Shown here piece after piece: positions 9,002-20,154 of a stretch of 64,000 nt of DNA; positions within the stretch are counted from its first letter, which is position 1; every line of letters begins with the position of its first letter. A model generated the notes under the pieces. That model searched no databases and was not told the DNA's origin. It was given only the letters and a program-made list of their open reading frames with translations. Location: contig NZ_JAPNOA010000025.1 of NCBI RefSeq assembly GCF_026626885.1, forward strand, positions 101,471 to 165,470. Direction: 5' to 3'. The stretch comes from Parathalassolituus penaei. GTDB taxonomy: Bacteria; Pseudomonadota; Gammaproteobacteria; Pseudomonadales; Oceanobacteraceae. The position numbers and the translations under genes are program-made.

Positions 9002-10375
9002 TCAGAAGAAGCCGAGACCTACCTGGAACAGACGCTCCACATCGGCAATGTGACGTTTGTCCATCACGAACAGGATCACGTGGTCATCCGATTCCACGAC
9101 CACATCCGAGGTTGCCATGATCACGGTTTCACCTCGCACGATGGCACCAATGGTGGTGCCAGGTGGCAGGCGGATTTCACGGATGGAACGGCCGACTACC
9201 TTGGAGGAGTTCTTGTCACCGTGGGCGATGGCTTCGATGGCCTCGGCCGCGCCACGGCGCAGTGAGTGAACATTAACTACGTCGCCACGGCGCACGTGAG
9301 TGAGCAGGCTGCCGATGGTGGCCTGTTGTGGCGAAATCGCCACGTCGATGGTGCCACCCTGAACCAGATCCACGTAAGCGGCCTTGTTGATCAGGGTCAT
9401 CACCTTGCGGGCACCCAGACGTTTGGCCAGCAGCGACGACATGATGTTGACCTCGTCGTCGTTGGTGAGGGCGCAGAACACGTCGGTGCTTTCGATGTTT
9501 TCTTCTTCCAGCAACGCCTTGTCGGTTGCGCTGCCGAGCAGCACCACGGCGCGGTTGAGGTTTTCACTCAGATAACGGGCACGCAGTTTGTTGTGCTCGA
9601 GAATCTTGATGTTGTATTCCTTCTCCAGCGTCTTGGCGAGGCGATAACCAATGTTACCGCCACCGGCGATCATGATGCGTTTGTAGGAATCTTCGGTGCG
9701 GCGCAGCTCGGCCATTACCAGGCTGATGTGCTCCTTGGCGGCGACAAAGAACACTTCGTCATCGGCTTCAATAACGGTATCACCGGTAGGCTCAATGGCC
9801 TTGCCACGACGGAATACCGCGGCCACGCGGCTGTCGACATCGGGCAAGTGGTGTTTGAGCTGGTTGATGGCCTGACCCACCAGTGGGCCGCCGTAGTAGG
9901 CTTTTACCGCCACCAGCTGCACACGTTCATCGGCGAAGTCGAGTACCTGCAGGGCACCCGGGTATTCCAGCAAGCGGCGGATGTAGTTAGTAACCACTTG
10001 CTCCGGGGAAATCAGCACGTCGATCGGAAAGGCATCATTACGGAACAGCTCGGGCTGTTTCAGATAGAAGTTGGAGCGAATACGGCTGATCTTGGTGGGG
10101 GTGCGGAACAGGGTATAAGCGACCTGGCACGCCACCATGTTGGTTTCGTCGGAGTTGGTCACCGCCACCAGCATGTCGGCATCGTCGGCTCCGGCATCGC
10201 GCAGTACCTGCGGGTAGGAACCGTGACCGGAAACGGTCTTGATGTCGATACGGTCCTGCAGTTCGCGTAGACGTACCTGGTCGGTGTCGACCACGGTGAT
10301 GTCGTTGTGTTCTACCGCGAGGTTTTCGGCCAGTGTGCCGCCTACCTGGCCAGCTCCGAGAATAATGATTTTCAT
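9002..10375 (-). CDS. trkA: Trk system NAD-binding regulator TrkA
   Basis: This 457-residue cytoplasmic protein consists of two tandem RCK units. The first Rossmann segment is [20 protein letters not shown] at the start; the second is [18 protein letters not shown] near residue 234. Each is followed by a TrkA_C domain. It gates TrkH in response to nucleotides. Its ATG overlaps the rsmB stop codon by 4 bp (ATGA), so the two are translationally coupled. Confidence 0.96.
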   Translation of the reverse strand: MKIIILGAGQVGGTLAENLAVEHNDITVVDTDQVRLRELQDRIDIKTVSGHGSYPQVLRDAGADDADMLVAVTNSDETNMVACQVAYTLFRTPTKISRIRSNFYLKQPELFRNDAFPIDVLISPEQVVTNYIRRLLEYPGALQVLDFADERVQLVAVKAYYGGPLVGQAINQLKHHLPDVDSRVAAVFRRGKAIEPTGDTVIEADDEVFFVAAKEHISLVMAELRRTEDSYKRIMIAGGGNIGYRLAKTLEKEYNIKILEHNKLRARYLSENLNRAVVLLGSATDKALLEEENIESTDVFCALTNDDEVNIMSSLLAKRLGARKVMTLINKAAYVDLVQGGTIDVAISPQQATIGSLLTHVRRGDVVNVHSLRRGAAEAIEAIAHGDKNSSKVVGRSIREIRLPPGTTIGAIVRGETVIMATSDVVVESDDHVILFVMDKRHIADVERLFQVGLGFF

Positions 10376-11745
10376 ACAGGCTGTTCTCCGGGAACAACGT
10401 TATCTGCTGCCGACTTCACCAGCAGGGCATAAAAGAATCCATCCGGCCCGGCCAATGTCGGGAACAGTTGTCGCCCGGCATTACAGGACCATCCCCAGGG
10501 CTTGTCCAGTGATATTAAGGTCGCATCATTATGCCGATTCAGGAATGCCCCGATCTGTTCACTGTTCTCTTGTGGCAGAACCGAGCAGGTGGCGTACAGC
10601 AGGCGGCCGCCCGGTTTCAGCAGCGACCAGTTACTGTCGAGAATATGTGCCTGAATGGCCTGCAGCTGGTCGATGTCTTCACGGCGACGCAGCATCTTGA
10701 TGTCCGGATGGCGGCGGATTACGCCGGTCGCTGAGCATGGTGCATCCAGCAGGATGGCGTCAAAGGCCTCGCCGTTCCACCAGCGGGATGGTTCTGCCGC
10801 ATCGTCGCATACCACGGTGGCACTCAGTCCCAGACGGGCGAGGTTCTCGTGAATACGCGGTACCCGGCTTTCTTCCAGTTCAACCGCGGTCAGATCAATG
10901 TCAGCGGATTCCAGCAGGTGGCAGCTTTTGCCGCCCGGTGCGGCACAGGCATCGAGAATGCGTTCCCCGGCCTGGGGTGCCAGCAGTTCGGCGGCGAGCT
11001 GGGCGGCTTCGTCCTGCACGCTGACAGCACCGTCGGCGAATCCGGGCAGGCTGGTGACGTCACAGCCTTGCTCCAGATAAATACTGTGGCGGGTGAATTC
11101 ACCGGCGCGGGCTTCAATCCCGGCTTGCGTCAGCAGCTGCAGGTATTGCTCGCGGCTGTAACGGCGCTGGTTAACCCGCAGGCACAGCGGTGCGCGCTCG
11201 TTGTTGGCAGCCAGAATGGTATTCGCCTGTTCGCCCCAGGCCTTGTCGAGCAGCTTCACCAGCCATTTCGGGTGGCTGGTGGCGGTGACCGGGTTGTCAG
11301 CCAGACTTTCCACCAGGCTGTCCCGCTCACGCAGGAAGCGGCGCAGGCAGGCGTTGATGACCGCCCGCGCCTGCCCCTGACGCAGATCGTCGCAGGCGCT
11401 CACCGTGGCATGCACCGCCGCGTGCTCGGCGCGATTCTGGCCATCCAGCTGGTAGAGGCCAACAATCAGCAGGGCGTGTAACACCTCGGCGCTGTCGGCA
11501 AAGGGTTTGCTCAACAGCATCTTGGCAATGGCGTTGAGGCGCTGGTAATAACGGCAGCTGCCGAGCAGCAGGTCACGCAGGAAACCCCGGTCTTCTGGCC
11601 GCACGGCACGATCGAGCAGCGGCAGTACCTGATTCAGGGAGTGACCGTGCATAACCTGCAGCAGGCCTGCGGCGGCCAGCGCCCGTGGATTGTCAGTGGC
11701 TGGCAAACGCCAGTCGTGGGTCTGCTCGGCAGAAGACGGTTTCAA
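10372..11745 (-). CDS. rsmB: 16S rRNA (cytosine-967-C5)-methyltransferase RsmB
   Basis: The 457-residue protein has an N-terminal NusB-like helical domain (to about 145) and a C-terminal SAM-dependent methyltransferase. The SAM loop is [15 protein letters not shown] near 263, and the catalytic cysteines lie in [18 protein letters not shown] near 334 and [11 protein letters not shown] near 395. It methylates C967 of 16S rRNA. It sits 8 bp after fmt and overlaps trkA by 4 bp. Confidence 0.96.
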   Translation of the reverse strand: MKPSSAEQTHDWRLPATDNPRALAAAGLLQVMHGHSLNQVLPLLDRAVRPEDRGFLRDLLLGSCRYYQRLNAIAKMLLSKPFADSAEVLHALLIVGLYQLDGQNRAEHAAVHATVSACDDLRQGQARAVINACLRRFLRERDSLVESLADNPVTATSHPKWLVKLLDKAWGEQANTILAANNERAPLCLRVNQRRYSREQYLQLLTQAGIEARAGEFTRHSIYLEQGCDVTSLPGFADGAVSVQDEAAQLAAELLAPQAGERILDACAAPGGKSCHLLESADIDLTAVELEESRVPRIHENLARLGLSATVVCDDAAEPSRWWNGEAFDAILLDAPCSATGVIRRHPDIKMLRRREDIDQLQAIQAHILDSNWSLLKPGGRLLYATCSVLPQENSEQIGAFLNRHNDATLISLDKPWGWSCNAGRQLFPTLAGPDGFFYALLVKSAADNVVPGEQPV

Positions 11746-11753
11746 TCAGGACC

Positions 11754-12704
11754 TCAGTGCTGTGATGACAGCAGATAGTTGGGCTGGAACAGATGGGGTT
11801 GGCCATTAATGACATCGGCAACCTGCATGGCTTTTTTACCGGCCAGCTGGATCTGTTGCAGACGCAGCACACCATCACCACAGGCAACGTCGATGCCTTG
11901 CGGGCTGACGGCGACAATGGTGCCGGGCAGGGCGCGGCTGTGCTCATCACTGATAGTAGCGTTCAGAACCCGGACACGCTCATCACCCAGCAGGGTGTAG
12001 GCCACCGGGAACGGGTTAAAGGCACGAATGCGACGTTCCAGCACCGCGGCGTCGTCAGCCCAGTTGATCAGGGCTTCTTCCTTGCTGAGCTTGTGAGCGT
12101 AGTTAGCCAAGGCATCGTTCTGGACTTCCGGCTGCAGTTGGCCCGCTTCCAGCTGTTTCAGAGTGTCGAGCAGGGCGGCCGGGCCCATGCTGGCCAGACG
12201 GTCGTGCAGAGTGCCGCCGTTGTCGTCGGCCATGATGCCGGTGGTGACCTTGCTCAGCATGTCACCGGTATCCAGACCAGCATTCATCTGCATGATGGTA
12301 ATACCGGTAACCTTGTCACCGGCTTCGATACAGCGCTGGATCGGCGCTGCACCACGCCAGCGTGGCAGCAACGAGCCATGCACGTTCAGACAGCCAAATT
12401 TTGGCGTGTCCAGCACCCGCTGCGGCAGGATCAGGCCGTAGGCCACCACAATCATGACGTCAGCGTTGAGGCTGGCGAGGGTGGCAACATCCTCGTCATT
12501 GCGGAAATTCAGTGGCTGGAATACTGGCAGATTATGAGCCAGTGCCACTTCCTTGACCGGGCTGGCCTGCAGTTTTTTGCCACGATTGGCCGGGCGATCC
12601 GGCTGGCTGTAAACGCCCACAATCTCGTGTTCGCTGTTAACCAGCGCCTGCAGGTGAATGGCCGCGAACTCGGGAGTTCCGGCAAAGACGATTCTCAGCG
12701 CCAT
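11754..12704 (-). CDS. fmt: Methionyl-tRNA formyltransferase
   Basis: Translation starts at ATG 12704 (MALRIVFAGTPEFAA), one base after the def stop. Upstream in-frame Met codons would extend into def and were rejected. The 316-residue product has the formyltetrahydrofolate-binding catalytic region with SLLPRWRGAAPIQRCIEAGD near 107 and the hallmark AGLDTGDML near 140, then a C-terminal tRNA-binding domain. It formylates initiator Met-tRNA and works with Def, encoded immediately upstream. Confidence 0.96.
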   Translation of the reverse strand: MALRIVFAGTPEFAAIHLQALVNSEHEIVGVYSQPDRPANRGKKLQASPVKEVALAHNLPVFQPLNFRNDEDVATLASLNADVMIVVAYGLILPQRVLDTPKFGCLNVHGSLLPRWRGAAPIQRCIEAGDKVTGITIMQMNAGLDTGDMLSKVTTGIMADDNGGTLHDRLASMGPAALLDTLKQLEAGQLQPEVQNDALANYAHKLSKEEALINWADDAAVLERRIRAFNPFPVAYTLLGDERVRVLNATISDEHSRALPGTIVAVSPQGIDVACGDGVLRLQQIQLAGKKAMQVADVINGQPHLFQPNYLLSSQH

Positions 12705-12705
12705 A

Positions 12706-13227
12706 TCAGCGTTTACCCCCACGGGCTTCCGCCTTGTGTTTTTTCTCGAGCTTGTCCTTGATACGGTTGCGCTTCAGCGGCGAAATGTAATCCACCATCA
12801 GCTTGCCGTTCAGGTGATCAACCTCGTGCTGGATACACACCGCCAGCAGGCCGGTGCATTCCATTTCGAAGGCGTTACCATCCTTGTCGATGGCTTTTAC
12901 CAGGCAGTGCTCAATGCGGGTTACGTCTTCGTAGAAGCCCGGAACCGACAGGCAACCTTCCTGCATGGTCTGCTCTTCCCCAGGCAAGACCTGGATCTCA
13001 GGATTGATAAAGACCAGCGGTTCAGACTTGTCTTCACTGACATCAATGGTAATGATGCGCTCATGGATGTTGACCTGCGTGGCCGCCAGGCCGATGCCCG
13101 GAGCCTTGTACATGGTTTCAAACATGTCAGCGAGGATGGCGCGAACGCGATCGTCAACAACGGTGACCGGCGCGGCGACAGTGCGCAGGCGTTGGTCGGG
13201 ATATTCCAGAATTTCCAGTATGGCCAT
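12706..13227 (-). CDS. def: Peptide deformylase
   Basis: The 173-residue protein carries all three family motifs: GIGLAATQ near 45, EGCLSVPG near 90 and QHEVDHLNG near 133, which provides the metal-binding HExxH. It removes the formyl group from nascent proteins. It is the first gene of a leftward def-fmt-rsmB-trkA-trkH run and diverges from the LysM gene across a 180-bp gap. Confidence 0.97.
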   Translation of the reverse strand: MAILEILEYPDQRLRTVAAPVTVVDDRVRAILADMFETMYKAPGIGLAATQVNIHERIITIDVSEDKSEPLVFINPEIQVLPGEEQTMQEGCLSVPGFYEDVTRIEHCLVKAIDKDGNAFEMECTGLLAVCIQHEVDHLNGKLMVDYISPLKRNRIKDKLEKKHKAEARGGKR

Positions 13228-13406
13228 AGATCTGCTGTGCTTATAGAACTTGTGGGTGGTGGCTTGCTAAACTTGCCGCGTTCTGACCTTGCATGCCGGT
13301 CGCCGGTAAAGCGCCTGTTACGTTGTCACAGACGCGGGCGCGAGCGCAGTCGCCACGGTTGTTGATTAGTATCCGGTTATTGCCGGAATAATAAAGGGAA
13401 TACAGG

Positions 13407-14471
13407 ATGAGCAAAACCATCAAGCGTTTGCTGGCAGTCATGCTGGTCGGTTTGACCAGTCAGGTCTCGGCTCTTGAGCTGCTGCCAAACGCTCCACAGG
13501 AATACGTGGTGGTACCGGGAGATACCCTCTGGGACATTTCTGAACGATTCACCAACGATCCGTGGAAATGGCCGGAAATCTGGCACCAGAACACCCAGAT
13601 CGAAAACCCGCACCTGATTTTCCCGGGCGACCGTATTGGTCTGATCAACGTGAACGGCGAGACCCGTGTGGGTGTGCTGGAGCGTGGAGATTCCAGCCGT
13701 ACCGTCAAACTGACCCCGGGTGGCGACAAAAACCGCCTGCAGCCAACGGCTCGTGTTGAGCCGATTGAGTCCGCTATTCCGGCTATTCCGGCAGAATCTA
13801 TCCGTGGTTATCTGAAAGAACACCGCGTGGTACGTGAAGAAGATCTGGTCAATGCTCCCCGTATTATCGCGGGTGAAGATAACCACGTTGTATTGGGGGC
13901 CGGTTCCAACGCCTATGCACGTGGCAACTTTAACCAGCAAAATATAGAAGCGTTTAGTATCTACCGTCGTGGTCAGGTCTATCGTGATCCGGAAACCGGC
14001 GAAGTGCTGGGGCTTGAGGCGCTGGGCATTGGTCTGGCCCGTCAGATTGGAGTGCAGGGTGACATTGCTACTGTAGAACTGGATCGCACCAGTGAACAGG
14101 TTCGTATTGGTGACGTACTGCTGCCAACCGAAGACCGTACCCTGGTAACCCGATTCTTCCCGAAAGCGCCGGAACGTGATGTGCACGGCCAGATCCTGGC
14201 GGTATCCGGTGGTGTCTCCCAGGTTGGCCAGTACAACGTGGTGGTTCTGAACCGCGGTGAGCGTGATGGCCTGGCGGTTGGTGACGTGCTGCTGGTGAAA
14301 AAAGCCGGTGCCGTGGTGGTTGACCGTGTGCAGGGCGACAAGGTGCGTCTGCCGGAAGAACGTGCGGGCAGCATGATGGTGTTCCGTACCTTCGACAAGA
14401 TGTCCTATGCGCTGATCATGAAAGCCACCCGTCCACTGCGTGTGGGTGATACCTTCTCTTCTCCGGATTGA
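13407..14471 (+). CDS. Exported LysM-domain protein
   Basis: This 354-residue protein has an N-terminal signal peptide ending near VSA-LE (residue 23) and a LysM domain at about 32-80 (YVVVPGDTLWDISERFTNDP, then PHLIFPGDRI). The long remainder is predicted to be beta-rich and has no catalytic motif. LysM modules bind peptidoglycan. Its place between def and dprA matches a conserved LysM gene in Pseudomonas. An AAAGGGA ribosome site precedes ATG 13407. Confidence 0.88.
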   Translation: MSKTIKRLLAVMLVGLTSQVSALELLPNAPQEYVVVPGDTLWDISERFTNDPWKWPEIWHQNTQIENPHLIFPGDRIGLINVNGETRVGVLERGDSSRTVKLTPGGDKNRLQPTARVEPIESAIPAIPAESIRGYLKEHRVVREEDLVNAPRIIAGEDNHVVLGAGSNAYARGNFNQQNIEAFSIYRRGQVYRDPETGEVLGLEALGIGLARQIGVQGDIATVELDRTSEQVRIGDVLLPTEDRTLVTRFFPKAPERDVHGQILAVSGGVSQVGQYNVVVLNRGERDGLAVGDVLLVKKAGAVVVDRVQGDKVRLPEERAGSMMVFRTFDKMSYALIMKATRPLRVGDTFSSPD

Positions 14472-14569
14472 TTCGGATTGGCGGGTGAGCCTGTTGTGTT
14501 CACCCTGCCTCTACCTGTGGGGCCAGCTATTCGGCCCCTCGCTACCCCAATAGCAACAGGAGTCTGCTC

Positions 14570-15658
14570 ATGGATGAGCGTACCCAATCTCTTTACCGCG
14601 CCTGGTGGCGTCTGGCCCGATTGCCTGGTGTTGGTACGGTCACACTGAGCGAGTTACGCCAGAATCTTCAATCTCCTTACGATTTGCCCGATCAGGGTGT
14701 GGATTTGCTGGCCGCTGCTGGCCTGAATCCGGCTGCCTGTGAACGCTGGCTGCACGATGCGTCACTGGACCAGGGCTTTGATGTGCTCTTGAACTGGTGC
14801 CTGCAACCCGGTCAGGGAGTGCTGCTGGCTGGTATGGATCATTACCCGGAAGCACTGGCCGCTCTCAGCGATGCACCCACCTTCCTGTACTGGCGTGGCC
14901 AGTTGGCACTGCTGGATATGCCTTGTGTGGCGATTGTCGGCAGCCGTAACCCGACGCCTTATGCCCGTGACTGGGCGTTCCAGTGTGGCCGTGATCTGGC
15001 TGCTGCTGGCGTATGTGTAGTCAGTGGGCTGGCGCTGGGCATTGACGGTGCGGCGCACGAAGGAGCGTTGAGCACCGGTACAACCATTGCGGTGCTGGGA
15101 TGTGGGGCTGATGTGGCGTACCCGAAACGCCATAACAATCTGATGCAACGGATTGCTCATCAGGGTTTGTTGTTGTCTGAATTTGCACCGGGTACCCAGC
15201 CGTTGGCGGCGCATTTTCCGGCGCGTAACCGCATTGTCAGTGGTCTTTGTCAGGCCGTTGTGGTGGCCGAGGCTGCCGTCAAATCGGGATCACTGATCAC
15301 CGCCCGGCTGGCGGCCAGCCAGGGCCGCGATGTCATGGCCTTGCCTGGTGCGGTGACCAACCCGCTCAGTCATGGCTGTCATCAGCTGATTCGCGACGGT
15401 GCCTTGCTGGTACAAAACGCTTCAGAGGTGCTGGAAGGGGTGGGGATTTTCCAGCTCAGTGTCACCCATGCGCCAGACAGTGTGGTTTGTATGCCGGTAC
15501 CAGAACTGGTGACCCTGGTAGATTATCAGGGCACCAGTGTTGATGTGCTGGCGATCCGTTCCGGACTGGCGATTGCCCAGTTGTTGCCGCGTCTGATGGA
15601 GTACGAACTGGATGGCTGGCTGCAGAAACAGGCCGGTGGTTATCGGCGTTTGCGCTGA
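14570..15658 (+). CDS. dprA: DNA processing protein DprA/Smf
   Basis: At 362 residues this is a full-length DprA. It has an N-terminal SAM-like region, then the Rossmann-fold core with VAIVGSRNPTPYARDWA near 117, VVSGLALGIDGAAHEGAL near 145, TIAVLGCGADVAYPKRH and AKSGSLITARLAASQGRDV-type segments. A C-terminal winged-helix-like part follows. It loads RecA on single-stranded DNA during natural transformation. AGGAG precedes ATG 14570. Confidence 0.94.
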   Translation: MDERTQSLYRAWWRLARLPGVGTVTLSELRQNLQSPYDLPDQGVDLLAAAGLNPAACERWLHDASLDQGFDVLLNWCLQPGQGVLLAGMDHYPEALAALSDAPTFLYWRGQLALLDMPCVAIVGSRNPTPYARDWAFQCGRDLAAAGVCVVSGLALGIDGAAHEGALSTGTTIAVLGCGADVAYPKRHNNLMQRIAHQGLLLSEFAPGTQPLAAHFPARNRIVSGLCQAVVVAEAAVKSGSLITARLAASQGRDVMALPGAVTNPLSHGCHQLIRDGALLVQNASEVLEGVGIFQLSVTHAPDSVVCMPVPELVTLVDYQGTSVDVLAIRSGLAIAQLLPRLMEYELDGWLQKQAGGYRRLR

Positions 15659-15693
15659 GTCGATGCCTGTATCCTGCCTCAGAAAATTCGCAT

Positions 15694-15720
15694 AAAAAAA
15701 CCGGCTGCGCCGGTTTTTTT
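15694..15720. terminator. Bidirectional terminator between dprA and ndh
   Basis: The palindrome AAAAAAACCGGC-TGC-GCCGGTTTTTTT gives a short GC-rich stem flanked by A and T runs, able to end transcription from both dprA (+) and ndh (-). Confidence 0.88.
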
Positions 15721-15758
15721 ATGCTTCGCTGTAGGTGAACAGGCGCGATCGGCCTGAA

Positions 15759-17075
15759 TCAGTGGAGTTTCATTTTCGGTTTTACCGCCTTGCTCAGCCA
15801 GTCGGCGGCGACAATCAGAGCGCCACGGACCTTGCCGTGAATCGCCAGCTGGTGCATGCGATACAGCGAGATGTAGAACAGGCGAGCCATATTGCCTTCC
15901 ACAAACATCGACTTGCGGGTCAGGTTGCCCATCAGAGTGCCGACCGCGCTGTAGCTGCTGAGGCTCACCAGCGAGCCGTGGTCATGATACTCAAAGCCCT
16001 TGAGTGGCTTGCCGTTACGCAGGTTCATGATGTTGGCGTAGACGTTGCTGGCCATCTGGTGGGCAGACTGGGCGCGTGGTGGTACCTGACGGCCATCGGC
16101 ACCGGTGAAGGCGGCGCAGTCGCCAATGATCCACAAATCCTTGATCACATAACCTTCCGGGCTGGTGGCCTGCAGGTAATCGTTGACGCGAATCTGGTTG
16201 CTGCGGGTCAGGTCGAGGCCCTTGATGTTGCGCACCACGTCGGGCGCTTTGACACCGGCCGCCCAGACCATCAGGTCGGCATCAATACGTTCGCCTTCCT
16301 TGGTTTGCAGACCTTTTTCATCGGCGGCTACGACGGCAACCGAGGTACGGATATTCACACCCAGTTCCCGCAACTCATGGCTGACGGTAGTGGAAATACG
16401 CTCTGGCAGTGCTGGCAGTACCCGTGGGCCCGCTTCGATCAGATTCACTTCCAGCTGACGCTGCGACATACCGGCCATGCCGTATACCGTCAGCAGTTCG
16501 GTCACCTTGTAGAGTTCAGCGGACAGCTCCACACCGGTAGCGCCAGCGCCAACAATGGCAATACGCAGACGCTCGCCAGAATGGTCCTGGTGAATCTCGG
16601 TGAAACGATCAATCAGGGTGGTGTGGAAACGTTCAGCTTGCTTGAGTGAGTCGAGCATAAAGCAGTGCTGCTGGATGCCCGGAACGCCGAAGTCGTTGCT
16701 GATCGAGCCAATGCCCAGAATCAGCTGATCGTATTCCACCACGCGGGTAGAACGTGGTGAGTCCGGATTGGAGTTGTGGCGTGAGGCAAGGGTAATCGTC
16801 TTGTTGACCACGTCCACGTCCATGAGCTGCCCCAGCTCAAACTGGTAGCCGTGACGGGCGCCATGGGCAAAGTAGGAAACGCTCTGAGTGCCGGTATCGA
16901 GGGTGCCACTGGCCACTTCGTGCAACAGTGGTTTCCAGATATGAGTGCGGTTACGGTCGATCAGCTTGATGCTGGCCTTGCCCTTGCGGCCCAGCTTGTG
17001 GCCCAGACAGGTCGCCAGCTCCAGACCGCCGGCACCGCCGCCGACAATCACGATACGTTGCTGGTCTTTGCTCAT
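15759..17075 (-). CDS. ndh: Type II NADH dehydrogenase
   Basis: Start at ATG 17075 (MSKDQQRIVIVGGGAGGLEL) follows AGGAGTG; the longer open frame upstream has no homology-like sequence. The 438-residue flavoprotein has an FAD-binding GGGAGG motif at the N-terminus, an NAD-binding Rossmann segment IAIVGAGATGVELSAEL near 168 and a membrane-associating C-terminus. It passes electrons from NADH to quinone without pumping protons. It interrupts an otherwise conserved dprA-tsaC neighbourhood on the opposite strand. Confidence 0.94.
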   Translation of the reverse strand: MSKDQQRIVIVGGGAGGLELATCLGHKLGRKGKASIKLIDRNRTHIWKPLLHEVASGTLDTGTQSVSYFAHGARHGYQFELGQLMDVDVVNKTITLASRHNSNPDSPRSTRVVEYDQLILGIGSISNDFGVPGIQQHCFMLDSLKQAERFHTTLIDRFTEIHQDHSGERLRIAIVGAGATGVELSAELYKVTELLTVYGMAGMSQRQLEVNLIEAGPRVLPALPERISTTVSHELRELGVNIRTSVAVVAADEKGLQTKEGERIDADLMVWAAGVKAPDVVRNIKGLDLTRSNQIRVNDYLQATSPEGYVIKDLWIIGDCAAFTGADGRQVPPRAQSAHQMASNVYANIMNLRNGKPLKGFEYHDHGSLVSLSSYSAVGTLMGNLTRKSMFVEGNMARLFYISLYRMHQLAIHGKVRGALIVAADWLSKAVKPKMKLH

Positions 17076-17745
17076 GAGGGGGTCACTCCTGTCAGTATTA
17101 TAAATTCGGTTCGACGGCCGTGCTGTAAAGGGTCTGACGCACTCGTAGTGATCCGGTCGTGACGGACCTGAAAACAGTGTGGCAAGGGAATTGTAAATAC
17201 TCGAATAGCCGTCAGCGGATCCTGCCGGGTTGTCCGGTATAGCCACAAGACAGGAATGGATGGTTATCAGCATACCTGCCTGTGCAGCGATACCAGGCTA
17301 ATCCGGTTGTTATCCAATCTGCTTTTTCTGACGGCGAAGCATAAACAAATTCCGGTCTGACCAATAATTCAATTTCCTTGCGGACGTATCAAAAGGCCTG
17401 CAACGGCTGGCACGATCAAGACGTTGTCCGTAGCGAGCAATAGCGGCCAGCAGTTCTACGTTTGTCGTTGTTTTACGGCGCTGGCCAGCAGAAGGAAATT
17501 GTTAATCAGAACAGCGTTGCGGCAAAAATATGGGCACAAAGTAGTAAGTGGCATATCTGATGACGGCGCTGGTGTTTTTTTTGGCCATTCAGGGGCTTCA
17601 GAAAGACGTCTCGGCTTGGTGCTTGTGCCATAACTGCTCATCAGTATCCGCATCACCGGCTGGGGCGGCCGCTTGTTATGCACCGAGTGATGGGGTAGGG
17701 TGCGCAAAATCGCTATTTGCAAATCGTTATCAGGAAGCACCCAGA
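17076..17745. other. 670-bp gap between ndh and tsaC with no recognised gene
   Basis: This stretch lies between divergent ndh and tsaC. Short open frames occur on both strands but have no family motif or ribosome site. The long open extension upstream of tsaC from 17548 is cysteine- and serine-rich and unlike TsaC proteins. Promoters for both flanking genes are expected here, but none could be assigned with confidence. Confidence 0.5.
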
Positions 17746-18300
17746 TTGTTACCTATCAACTCCTGGCATCTGACCCAGGCGGTGAACTGTGTTCGCGCCG
17801 GTGGTGTCCTTGCGTATCCAACCGAGGCCGTTTGGGGGCTGGGTTGTGACCCTGCCAATGAAGCCGCGATCCAGCGGATTCTCGATCTGAAAGCTCGCCC
17901 ATGGCAAAAGGGCCTGGTGCTGGTGGCGGCATCGCTGCAGCAGCTGGAGCCCTGGTTGTTACCACTGTCAGAAGCCGATGAAGCGACCGTTCAGGCCACC
18001 TGGCCGGGGCCGGTTTCGTGGGTGCTGCCGTGCCGTGAGTCGGTGACCCCACTGCTGCGTGGCACCCATACCTCGCTGGCGGTACGGATTCCGGATCATC
18101 CGCTGGTGCGGGCCCTGTGTGAACAGGTCGGGCCGCTGGTATCAACCTCTGCCAATCCGGCTGGCCGTGAACCGGCACGTACCTCCCTGCGGGTGCGTCA
18201 ATATTTCGGAACGGCGCTTGATGGTATCCTCCCGGGCCAGCTCGGAGGGCGCAAAAACCCTTCAGAAATTCGCACGCTCAGCGGTGAGCGCTTACGTTAA
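17746..18300 (+). CDS. tsaC: Threonylcarbamoyl-AMP synthase (TsaC/YrdC)
   Basis: The 184-residue protein starts at a TTG codon at 17746, eight bases after AGGAAG; this gives the usual family length (~190) and alignment. Motifs include GGVLAYPTEAVWGLGCDP near 20, KARPWQKGLVLVAAS near 48, SLAVRIPDHPLV near 108 and the STSANPAGREP loop near 130. It makes threonylcarbamoyl-AMP for tRNA t6A37 modification. It is 6 bp from hemF, so they are co-transcribed. Confidence 0.94.
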   Translation: MLPINSWHLTQAVNCVRAGGVLAYPTEAVWGLGCDPANEAAIQRILDLKARPWQKGLVLVAASLQQLEPWLLPLSEADEATVQATWPGPVSWVLPCRESVTPLLRGTHTSLAVRIPDHPLVRALCEQVGPLVSTSANPAGREPARTSLRVRQYFGTALDGILPGQLGGRKNPSEIRTLSGERLR

Positions 18301-19272
<972 letters not shown>

Positions 19273-19293
19273 GCAGGTTTATAGGAGCGCAAT

Positions 19294-20115
19294 ATGACCG
19301 ATCGTTACGCAGTCGTCGGCAACCCTGTCGGCCATAGCAAGTCCCCGCGTATTCACACCGCGTTTGCCCAGCAAACCGGTGAGGATATTCTCTACACGGC
19401 CATTCTGGTGCCACTGGGCCAGTTTGATGAGGAAGCCCGCAAGTTTTTCAGCTCGGGGGGCAAGGGACTGAACGTGACGGTGCCATTCAAGGAAGATGCG
19501 TTCCGTTTTGCGGATGAACACACTGAACGCGCTCAGCGCGCCGGTGCGGTGAATACCCTGAAACGCCTGGAAGACGGCCGTATTCTGGCCGACAACACCG
19601 ATGGTGCCGGTATGGTCGGAGACCTGCTGGATCATGGTGTCACCATGGCTGGCAAACGCATTCTGGTGCTGGGGGCTGGTGGTGCCGTGCGTGGCATCCT
19701 GCAACCACTGCTGGGTCAACAGCCAGCGCAGGTGGTGCTGGCCAACCGCACCGTCGCCCGTGCCGAAGAACTGGCTCGTCTGTTTGCCGATGTGGCAACG
19801 CTGGACGTGTGTGCGTTTGAAGACGTCAGCGGTGAGTTTGATCTGATCATCAACGGCACTTCGGCCAGTCTGGGTGGTGATCTGCCACCGATTCCGGCCA
19901 GCTGTGTGGCGGCTCATACCGTCTGTTACGACATGATGTACGGTGCTGGTCTGACGGTGTTTAACCAGTGGGCGCAGGATCAGGGTGCCGCCCGTGTGAT
20001 TGATGGTCTGGGGATGCTGGTGGGCCAGGCGGCAGAGTCATTCCTGCTGTGGCGTGGTGTGCGTCCGGAAGCCCAGACCGTGCTGAACAGCCTGCGCAAC
20101 GATCGTCGCAGCTGA
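19294..20115 (+). CDS. aroE: Shikimate dehydrogenase
   Basis: The 273-residue protein has the shikimate-binding N-terminus ([20 protein letters not shown]), the catalytic Lys region [12 protein letters not shown] near 65, [11 protein letters not shown] near 100, and the NADP-binding loop [16 protein letters not shown] near 127 followed by [11 protein letters not shown]. It reduces 3-dehydroshikimate in the chorismate pathway. AGGAG precedes the start. It is the last gene of tsaC-hemF-aroE. Confidence 0.97.
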   Translation: MTDRYAVVGNPVGHSKSPRIHTAFAQQTGEDILYTAILVPLGQFDEEARKFFSSGGKGLNVTVPFKEDAFRFADEHTERAQRAGAVNTLKRLEDGRILADNTDGAGMVGDLLDHGVTMAGKRILVLGAGGAVRGILQPLLGQQPAQVVLANRTVARAEELARLFADVATLDVCAFEDVSGEFDLIINGTSASLGGDLPPIPASCVAAHTVCYDMMYGAGLTVFNQWAQDQGAARVIDGLGMLVGQAAESFLLWRGVRPEAQTVLNSLRNDRRS

Positions 20116-20154
20116 TTTTCCTTGCAGTAACTTTCTAAAAAAACTCCTCAGCTT

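Noticed and set aside
9266..10270. A 334-codon plus-strand frame opposite trkA
   Set aside because: It is antisense to a confidently identified gene and has His/Gly/Val-rich shadow composition.
15735..16649. A 304-codon plus-strand frame opposite ndh
   Set aside because: Shadow of ndh, with no motif and no ribosome site; it also starts right behind a terminator.
17548..17745. 66-codon N-terminal extension of tsaC
   Set aside because: Family members start near the YPTEAVWG block; TTG 17746 with AGGAAG gives the right length.
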